From an uncultured bacterium (GTDB taxonomy: Bacteria > Pseudomonadota > Gammaproteobacteria > Burkholderiales > Burkholderiaceae_E): 35,628 nucleotides of DNA. Location of the stretch: contig CAIPNM010000288.1 in assembly GCA_903866395.1 (NCBI GenBank), positions 1-35,628 on the forward strand. The letters run 5' to 3'. How positions within the stretch are numbered: position 1 is the first letter of the stretch; every line of letters begins with the position of its first letter. A program made the position numbers and the translations under genes. Shown here piece after piece: positions 30,677 through 35,628 of the stretch. Under the pieces are notes generated by a model. The model searched no databases and was not told where the DNA came from. It was given only the letters and a program-made list of their open reading frames with translations.

Positions 30677-32392
30677 GTGAGTTCCGAATCCGCCGTTCAA
30701 AGTGAGCTCGATCAGTTTCTCGCGGCACGGCAGTTGCTGCTCGAGCACCGTACCTCCTGGCATGCCGCGGTGGCGGGCTTTCGCTGGCCGCAACTCGAGC
30801 ATTTCAACTGGGCGCGTGACTACTTCGATAGCATTGCGCTTGGCAACAAGGCGCCCGCCCTGCACATCGTCGAAGAGTCGGGCGACGAGGCGCGCCTCAC
30901 CTATGACGAGCTGCGCATCCGGTCCAACCAGGTGGCGTCGTTCCTGGTGGAGCAGGGCGCGCGCCGGGGCGACCGGATTCTCCTCATGCTGGGTAATGAG
31001 GTGGCGCTCTGGGAAACCATGCTCGCAGCCATCAAGCTGGGTGCGGTGCTTATCCCGGCCACCACGCTGCTCTCAGGAGACGATCTCGCCGACCGCCTGC
31101 GTCGGGGGCGGGTGCGCTGGGTGATCACCAATGCGGCGGGGGTGGGCAAATTTACTGCGCTCGCTCCGGACGCACTGCATGGGGTGGGGCTCATTTCTGT
31201 GCGCGCCGCGTCGGTTTCAGGCTGGACCGATTTCGCGCTGAGCGCGCAGGCGTCCACTCAGTTCACCCCACCTGAGCCCACGCGTGCCAACGATCCGCTC
31301 ATCGAATACTTCACCTCGGGCACCACAGCCCGGCCAAAGCTGGTTCAACACACGCAGTCGAGCTACCCGGTGGGGCATTTGTCCACGCTTTACTGGCTGG
31401 GATTAAAGACTGGCGACGTGCACTGGACAATCAGCTCACCCGGTTGGGCCAAGCATGCCTGGAGCTGTTTTTTTGCGCCCTTCAACGCGCAAGCCTGTGT
31501 TTTTATCTACAACTACACGCGCTTCAACGGCCCAGCCGTGCTCGATGTGCTGGTGCGTTATCAGGTCAACACCCTCTGTGCGCCGCCCACCGTCTGGCGG
31601 ATGCTGATTCTTGAAGAACTGGGACGCTGGCCGGTCAAGCTTCGAGAACTCATCTCGGCGGGTGAGCCGCTCAACCCCGAGGTCATTGAACAGGTGAGGC
31701 GGGCATGGAGCATCACGATTCGCGACGGCTACGGACAAACCGAAACCACCGCGCAGATCGGTAACCCCCCTGGGGCGGAGCTCAAACCCGGCTCCATGGG
31801 GCGGCCGCTTCCCGGTTACCGCATCGTGCTGCGGGACGCTGATGGACAGCCCGCCGATGAGGGTGAAATCTGCATCGATTTATCGGCGAGGCCGCTTGCA
31901 CTCATGAATGGCTATGCCGACGACGCCGACAAGACCGCCGAAGTGATGCGCGATGGGTTCTATCACACAGGCGATGTAGGCGCTCGTGATGCCGAGGGCT
32001 ACATCACCTACGTGGGACGGGCGGATGATGTGTTTAAGGCGTCGGGTTATCGCATCAGTCCTTTTGAGCTCGAGAGCGTGCTGATCGAGCATCCGGCGGT
32101 GGCCGAAGCGGCGGTCGTGCCGTCGCCAGATCCGTTGCGAGGCTATGTTCCCAAGGCATACCTGATGCTGTCTCCTGGGCATGTCGCGACCGCTGAGACT
32201 GCAGCGGGCATTTTCAGGTTCCTGCGCGAACGGCTATCGGCCTACAAACTCGTGCGTCGGATCGAGTTTGCCGAGCTACCCAAGACCATCTCAGGGAAAA
32301 TCCGCCGCGTGGAGCTGCGCGGACAGGAAAAAGGGCGGCCGGAGTCAGGGCGGCGGAACTCCCTTGAGTTTCTTGAGGACGAACTTCGTTAG
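30677..32392 (+). CDS. AMP-forming acyl-CoA synthetase (medium-chain ACSM-like)
   Basis: ANL-superfamily enzyme of 571 residues that activates a carboxylic acid to an acyl-CoA through an acyl-AMP. Motifs: phosphate loop YFTSGTTARPK (about 210-220), GYGQTET, YHTGDVG, GRADDVFKASGYRISPFE and the catalytic-lysine end TISGKIRR. The start is GTG with AAGAGG six bases upstream. Sequence features are closest to the acetyl/medium-chain acyl synthetase group; the acid is unknown. It might supply substrate to a crotonase such as that at 27621-28394, but the genes are not in one operon. Confidence 0.9.
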   Translation: MSSESAVQSELDQFLAARQLLLEHRTSWHAAVAGFRWPQLEHFNWARDYFDSIALGNKAPALHIVEESGDEARLTYDELRIRSNQVASFLVEQGARRGDRILLMLGNEVALWETMLAAIKLGAVLIPATTLLSGDDLADRLRRGRVRWVITNAAGVGKFTALAPDALHGVGLISVRAASVSGWTDFALSAQASTQFTPPEPTRANDPLIEYFTSGTTARPKLVQHTQSSYPVGHLSTLYWLGLKTGDVHWTISSPGWAKHAWSCFFAPFNAQACVFIYNYTRFNGPAVLDVLVRYQVNTLCAPPTVWRMLILEELGRWPVKLRELISAGEPLNPEVIEQVRRAWSITIRDGYGQTETTAQIGNPPGAELKPGSMGRPLPGYRIVLRDADGQPADEGEICIDLSARPLALMNGYADDADKTAEVMRDGFYHTGDVGARDAEGYITYVGRADDVFKASGYRISPFELESVLIEHPAVAEAAVVPSPDPLRGYVPKAYLMLSPGHVATAETAAGIFRFLRERLSAYKLVRRIEFAELPKTISGKIRRVELRGQEKGRPESGRRNSLEFLEDELR

Positions 32393-32473
32393 GCGCAAAC
32401 CGCCGTCGGGTATTTCCCCGAGCAGGCCTCGGTAATCGCTTCACAGTTCTGCAGAGCAGCGGTACACTCTCTG

Positions 32474-32611
32474 GATCGTTGGGGAGTAGCCGCGTCGGCT
32501 GGAGCCTTCTACAGGGCCCCGGTCGGTTCGACAGATCGTCATTACGAGGGATTTAACCTCCGGGCTGTCGGGCGTAGAAAAACAAACACAAGCTTGGCAA
32601 GACCTTCGATC
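32474..32611 (+). ncRNA. yybP-ykoY manganese riboswitch aptamer
   Basis: The conserved yybP-ykoY elements are present in order: GGGGAGTAGC (32481-32490) and GGCAAGACCTT (32596-32606). An outer helix pairs GATCG (32474-32478) with CGATC (32607-32611), and an internal stem pairs CGACAG (32529-32534) with CTGTCG (32565-32570). This class senses Mn2+ and usually controls Mn2+ exporters, including TerC/Alx-type proteins, which is the gene downstream. Confidence 0.82.
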
Positions 32612-32673
32612 AAGCGAGTCCTTTTCGGCTGATGTTCGGCCGGTCGGGCTGTTCGATTGATCGTTTCTCAAAG
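32607..32673 (+). promoter_or_regulatory. Riboswitch expression platform candidate
   Basis: CGATCAA (32607-32613), which includes the 3' strand of aptamer helix P1, can also pair with TTGATCG (32657-32663). The two pairings exclude each other. A nested CGGC/GCCG stem lies between the arms. The alternative hairpin is followed by TTTCTC and then the ribosome binding site AAAGG, so it could act as a weak terminator or hinder initiation when Mn2+ is low. Confidence 0.5.
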
Positions 32674-32681
32674 GTCCTGTC

Positions 32682-33392
32682 ATGGAGCTTTTTTCCATGG
32701 GATGGTGGTCTGCGCTGGCAACCATCATCCTTATCGATCTCGTTCTCGCTGGCGACAACGCCATCGTCATCGCGCTTGCGGCGAGACGTCTCCCGCCCCA
32801 ACTTCAGCGCCGTGCCATTGTCTGGGGCACGGTCGGGGCCATTGTCGTGCGCTCGCTCATGACGGTGGGCGTGGTGTGGCTCCTCAAGATCCCGGGTCTC
32901 ATGCTGGCGGGGGGGCTGGGTCTGCTCTGGATCGCCTACAAGCTGCTATCCGATAGCGACAGTGGTGATTCGCATGAAGGCGGCGGCGCCACCACTTTCT
33001 GGGGCGCCATGAAGACCATCGTCATTGCCGATGCGCTGATGGGCGTCGACAACGTGCTGGGTGTGGCGGGGGCTGCGCAAGGCTCTTTCGATTTGGTGGT
33101 GCTCGGTCTTCTGATCAGCGTGCCGATCGTGGTGTTCGGAAGCGCAGTGGTGCTTCGCATGGTGGAGCGCTGGCCGATCATCATCCAGCTGGGCGCAGGT
33201 GTTTTGGCATTCACCGCAGCCAAAATGATCGTAAACGAGCCGTGGCTTGATCCCGTCTTCGATGGATCGGATGCTCTGCAGGTGGCCGCCCGCTGGGGCA
33301 CGTACGTGACCGCGGTGGCTGGCGTGCTGCTTCTCGGCTGGTGGACCAGTCGTCGTCGTGCGGGCGATCCCTCGCGAACGGAGTCTGTCTGA
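32682..33392 (+). CDS. TerC/YjbE-family membrane protein, probable Mn2+ exporter
   Basis: A 236-residue integral membrane protein with about seven helices. The paired family motifs IDLVLAGDNAIVIALA (helix 1) and ADALMGVDNVLGVAGAA hold the conserved acidic and Asn residues thought to bind metal. TerC/Alx proteins export Mn2+ or supply it to exoenzymes. AAAGG precedes the ATG at 32682 (ATG 32697 is another in-frame candidate). The Mn2+ riboswitch in the 289-base leader gives strong support for a manganese role. Confidence 0.88.
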   Translation: MELFSMGWWSALATIILIDLVLAGDNAIVIALAARRLPPQLQRRAIVWGTVGAIVVRSLMTVGVVWLLKIPGLMLAGGLGLLWIAYKLLSDSDSGDSHEGGGATTFWGAMKTIVIADALMGVDNVLGVAGAAQGSFDLVVLGLLISVPIVVFGSAVVLRMVERWPIIIQLGAGVLAFTAAKMIVNEPWLDPVFDGSDALQVAARWGTYVTAVAGVLLLGWWTSRRRAGDPSRTESV

Positions 33393-33469
33393 TTTGACGT
33401 GCCAGCCGTCTCGGGGCGGCCTGTTTTTCATTGTTCCCACCGATCAATGGCGACAAAGGAAAATTGATC

Positions 33470-33919
33470 ATGGACACGTTCATCATCTTCATCAACGACG
33501 CCGATTTTGCTCAGCGGCAGTTGCTGGCCTTTATCGAAGCCCGCCCCCCAGAGCGGTGGGTGCTGGTGGGTTGCCCGCCCCGGTTGCCACGTCACAGTGG
33601 ACGTTTTCTTTCTCAGCCAGCGCTCAAGCGTTGGCGTGCAGACTGGACCCGAGAAGCCACGCAGGAGATTGTCGAGTTGCTGAGCGCGCGCGGGCATGAG
33701 GTGAGCACCCGGGTGGCGCACACACCCCTGATTGCGTTTACGCGGCAGTTGCGTGGAGAGCTTGGGCAGTCCGCGCGTCTGCTGGATGCGCGTCGTCCGC
33801 GCACCGGCACGACGCTGGAGCCGATTACCCAGGAGCAGCCCGGCGAGCGGGGCGATGCCTGGAGTGCCACGGGCGGCGCAATTGCGCTTGGCGCTTTGAT
33901 CACGACCGCCTCGGAGTAA
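33470..33919 (+). CDS. Hypothetical protein
   Basis: A 149-residue protein that I do not recognise. AAAGGA lies about 10 bases before ATG 33470, and an in-frame TTG at 33431 is less likely. The first half (MDTFIIFINDADFAQRQLLA, then ERWVLVGCPPRLPRHSGRF) looks like a compact alpha/beta domain; the C-terminus has a short hydrophobic stretch (GGAIALGALIT). It may be a nucleotide-binding or stress-type protein, but no motif proves this. It is 77 bases downstream of the TerC gene, so a shared transcript is possible. Confidence 0.7.
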   Translation: MDTFIIFINDADFAQRQLLAFIEARPPERWVLVGCPPRLPRHSGRFLSQPALKRWRADWTREATQEIVELLSARGHEVSTRVAHTPLIAFTRQLRGELGQSARLLDARRPRTGTTLEPITQEQPGERGDAWSATGGAIALGALITTASE

Positions 33920-33933
33920 ACCGCGCGTGGGAT

Positions 33934-33962
33934 TCGGTCGGCCGCCTCGGCGAGCCGACCGA
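33934..33962 (+). other. Hairpin between the hypothetical gene and ssrA
   Basis: TCGGTCGGC (33934-33942) pairs perfectly with GCCGACCGA (33954-33962) across an 11-base loop. It follows the hypothetical gene by 14 bases but has no T-run, so a terminator role is possible but weak. The remaining bases to 34057 should hold the ssrA promoter; I see only a TATCAT at 34012-34017 without a convincing -35. Confidence 0.4.
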
Positions 33963-34057
33963 CGGCGGTTGCCCGAGGCAGAATCAGCTGGTCGTCCTTC
34001 CGTATCCGGTCTATCATGGTCGAAGTACCTGCAGCAGATCTCTTTCACACGAAACAT

Positions 34058-34433
34058 GGGGCCGACCTGGTTTCGACGTGGGTAGCGAAGCGGCACAGGG
34101 CATGCCGAGGCGCCAAGTCCTCGTAAATCCTTTGGCAAATCAATAAACGCCAACGACGAGCGTTTCGCTCTCGCGGCTTAAACCCCGCGAGCGCCGCAAC
34201 AGTCAGCCGATGGGCTGGGCCTAACCGGGCAACTGGAAGGGCTGCGGTGTAACTTCAATCGGATAGCGCCCGGGCCGGGTCACTTGGTTCGGGGGCGAAA
34301 CCCAAGGTGACTGGATGTGGGTCGGCCTGTCGACCGGCTAAACCTGCATCGAGACTCAAGTAGATCGACTACGCATGTAGAACTGTTCGTAGAGGACTTG
34401 CGGACGCGGGTTCGATTCCCGCCGGCTCCACCA
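34058..34433 (+). ncRNA. ssrA: tmRNA (ssrA)
   Basis: One-piece transfer-messenger RNA that rescues stalled ribosomes. The acceptor stem pairs GGGGCCG (34058-34064) with CGGCTCC before CCA at 34431-34433. The T-arm GGTTCGATTCCC and the start GGGGCCGACCTGGTTTCGAC are standard. The tag frame at 34149-34181 reads ANDERFALAA then TAA; the first residue of the full tag is the Ala carried by the RNA itself. This tag is as I recall for Bordetella, supporting a Burkholderiales origin. CCA is encoded. Confidence 0.97.
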
Positions 34434-34440
34434 TTTACAA

Positions 34441-34472
34441 GGGCTCGGATCGTCTCCGAGCCCTTTTCTTTT
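34441..34472 (+). terminator. Intrinsic terminator of ssrA
   Basis: GGGCTCGGA (34441-34449) pairs perfectly with TCCGAGCCC (34455-34463) over a 5-base loop and is followed by TTTTCTTTT. It lies seven bases after the tmRNA CCA end. Confidence 0.93.
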
Positions 34473-34682
34473 GGCGTTTCCACGGGGAAGCGCGGGGCAG
34501 TGCTGCGGGTGGCGTGGCGGCCGAGACGCCCGAAATGGCCTATTTCTGGCCGGGAGCCGTCTCTGTTCTCCGTTTGGCCTGCGGGTATGCGCAGAGGGTG
34601 GTCAAGCAAATTCAACGGCTTACGTGCCCTGGTTCATCGTCAACCAAGACTACCGGTCAGGCATCGAACGCGATTCACGGGG
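34473..34682. other. Spacer between ssrA terminator and toxin-antitoxin module
   Basis: I see no gene, RNA or clear repeat here; the open frames crossing it lack ribosome binding sites and family features. No copy of the ssrA 3' end is seen, so there is no visible attachment-site duplication. Confidence 0.6.
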
Positions 34683-34733
34683 TGGCAAACGTTCCCATCT
34701 TGCTCTATCATGAAGCGTCAAGATGAATCATGA
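34683..34733 (+). promoter_or_regulatory. Promoter and operator candidate of the toxin-antitoxin operon
   Basis: TGGCAA (34683-34688), a 17-base spacer and TATCAT (34706-34711) form a sigma-70-like promoter. ATCATGA occurs twice, at 34707-34713 and 34727-34733, exactly 20 bases apart (two helical turns), over the -10 and start region; each contains the palindrome TCATGA. This suits binding by a dimeric antitoxin. Confidence 0.5.
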
Positions 34734-34744
34734 TGGAGATGGCC

Positions 34745-34975
34745 ATGGCGACTGCTGTCCGCGAAAAGTTTTCCTCCCAGGCCGCGCCCGATGTGCTGGC
34801 GGCGCTGCGCCAGATCGCAGAAAGCCAAGGGCGCCAGTTCCAGGCGGTGCTCGATGAAGCCCTGCGAGAATACATCGACAGGCAGCAGAAGGAGCGTCCC
34901 CGCCGCCACGTGATGGCCTCGTTCGCGTCCAGTGTTGATGAGTTCGACAGCCTCTACCGCGAACTGGCCAAGTAA
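34745..34975 (+). CDS. Antitoxin of a Doc-type module (ribbon-helix-helix-like)
   Basis: A 76-residue protein beginning MATAVREKF, with a predicted helix pair (PDVLAALRQIAESQGRQFQA, VLDEALREYI) like ribbon-helix-helix DNA-binding domains and a C-terminal tail (SFASSVDEFDSLYRELAK) that would bind and block the toxin. I chose ATG 34745 since GGAG lies six bases upstream; in-frame ATGs at 34730, 34733 and 34739 exist. The toxin gene starts three bases after its stop, the usual antitoxin-first order. Confidence 0.8.
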   Translation: MATAVREKFSSQAAPDVLAALRQIAESQGRQFQAVLDEALREYIDRQQKERPRRHVMASFASSVDEFDSLYRELAK

Positions 34976-34978
34976 ACC

Positions 34979-35359
34979 GTGGCTCATGATTACCTGACCG
35001 TGGCCGACGTGCTCAGTATTCATACGGTGCTGATGCAGCGCTATGGCGGAGCGCCGGGCCTCCGCGATCCTGGGGCGCTGGAGGCCGCGCTGTTCCGCCC
35101 GCAAACTGGCTACTACGAAGACATCGTGGCCGAGGCCGCTGCCTTGCTGGAAAGCCTGGCGATCAACCATCCGTTTGTCGACGGGAACAAGCGCATTGCC
35201 TTTGCGGCTGCCGACGTGTTCCTGCGCATCAATGGCTGGCGCTTGCCGCGCGCGCCGATGCAAATCTATGCCGAGATGATGCAGTTGTTTGAGTCGGGCA
35301 CCTTTGATATCGCCCACATCGATCCCTGGATGCGCTCTTTCGCCGTCGCCCCAGAGTGA
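34979..35359 (+). CDS. doc: Doc-family toxin (Fic fold, death on curing)
   Basis: A 126-residue Fic-fold toxin. The active-site motif HPFVDGNKR is intact, with the upstream helix LLESLAINHPF and the YGGAPGLRDPGALEAAL substrate region typical of Doc. Doc phosphorylates elongation factor Tu and stops translation; Fic relatives add AMP. Position 6 of the motif is Gly as in Fic (HxFxxGN) rather than Ala as in phage P1 Doc, so the reaction is not settled. It starts with GTG and is coupled to the antitoxin. Confidence 0.88.
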   Translation: MAHDYLTVADVLSIHTVLMQRYGGAPGLRDPGALEAALFRPQTGYYEDIVAEAAALLESLAINHPFVDGNKRIAFAAADVFLRINGWRLPRAPMQIYAEMMQLFESGTFDIAHIDPWMRSFAVAPE

Positions 35360-35438
35360 TGCTATGAACGAAAAAGCACCCAACCAGCAGACTCAGTCTG
35401 CGATGACAGAAGCCCGGGCGATGGCGAGGAAAGTGAGC

Positions 35439-35628
35439 ATGGCTCTGACCCGTGATTTCAAAGAGACCGTGGCCGCGCGCGTTCAGAACGATCCGGCCTT
35501 TACGCAGGCGCTTCTGGACGAGGCCATCACCCTGTTTGTCAATGGCGAACCGGAATCAGCCAAGCTGATCCTGCGAGACCTGGTAAACGCTACGGTCGGC
35601 GGTCGGCTTCGAGGCGCTGGCCAAGGAA
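35439..35628 (+). pseudogene. Antitoxin-like DNA-binding protein gene, frameshifted and cut by the edge
   Basis: The frame reads MALTRDFKETVAARVQNDPA, then QALLDEAITLFVNGEPESAK and LRDLVNATVG, which matches from memory a family of HTH addiction-module antidote proteins. AGGAAAG just before ATG 35439 marks the start; the frame is also open from ATG 35364. After VNATVG the family sequence continues FExLA; here that continuation (FEALAKE) is found in the +1 frame, because CGGTCGG is duplicated at 35593-35606. The gene runs off the window, so the effect of the shift cannot be followed. Confidence 0.6.
35593..35606 (+). repeat. 7-bp tandem duplication causing a frameshift
   Basis: CGGTCGG occurs twice in direct tandem. 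Removing one copy restores the expected family reading frame (TVGFEALAKE) of the antitoxin-like gene. Confidence 0.8.

Noticed and set aside
34410-34744. Attachment-site duplication of the ssrA 3' end
   Set aside because: No second copy of the 3' end is present in the window and no integrase is seen.

Overview
The window is GC-rich, gene-dense bacterial DNA with short or overlapping gene junctions. The best taxonomic clue is a tmRNA gene (34058-34433) encoding the tag ANDERFALAA, which I recall from Bordetella-type Betaproteobacteria. With the overall gene content this suggests a Burkholderiales bacterium, perhaps Alcaligenaceae-like; the genus cannot be read from the sequence.

Layout: (1) 1-6946 holds the 5' end of an unknown gene, an FtsH-family protease overlapping a Lon-like protease, a carboxymuconolactone decarboxylase-family gene, the ABC-F factor ettA and a small conserved hypothetical. 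(2) About 7.1-20.7 kb is a probable catabolic island for a nitrogen-rich cyclic amide or imide. It has two NMT1/ThiY-like binding proteins, one ABC ATPase and permease, an AtzA/TrzN-type amidohydrolase, an AtzG-AtzE pair, a LysR regulator, a BiuH/RutB-like cysteine hydrolase, a short-chain dehydrogenase, a dihydroorotase/allantoinase-type cyclic amidohydrolase, an AtzD/barbiturase-family ring-opening hydrolase, a LOG-family phosphoribohydrolase and a DUF3830 protein. (3) 20.7-33.9 kb is mixed: an RlmN-like radical SAM enzyme, a small envelope cluster (surface-adhesin-like protein, GtrA, glycosyltransferase 39), a nuclease-DinG helicase, an exported methyltransferase-like protein, an enoyl-CoA hydratase, a CobW-type zinc GTPase, an HtrA-like protein with a broken triad, an acyl-CoA synthetase, and a TerC/YjbE gene behind a yybP-ykoY (Mn2+) riboswitch. 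(4) 34.0-35.6 kb is tmRNA followed by a Doc-type toxin-antitoxin pair and a frameshifted antitoxin-like gene at the edge.

The most interesting part is region 2. It combines AtzD, AtzE/AtzG and biuret-hydrolase families, as in s-triazine catabolism, with pyrimidine/hydantoin-type enzymes, a nucleotide-cleaving LOG protein and a dedicated importer. AtzF and AtzH are absent, so cyanuric acid is not the obvious substrate. Both operon heads (7239 and 12575) have a sigma-54-like element of the form TGGCAYG-N5-TGCA upstream, and the lysR intergenic region holds a perfect GTTGCC-N5-GGCAAC palindrome placed to overlap the lysR start site. This looks like a nitrogen-controlled, inducer-dependent scavenging system whose substrate and full route appear undescribed. 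Assignments rest on motif reading and memory of families; no database search was possible.
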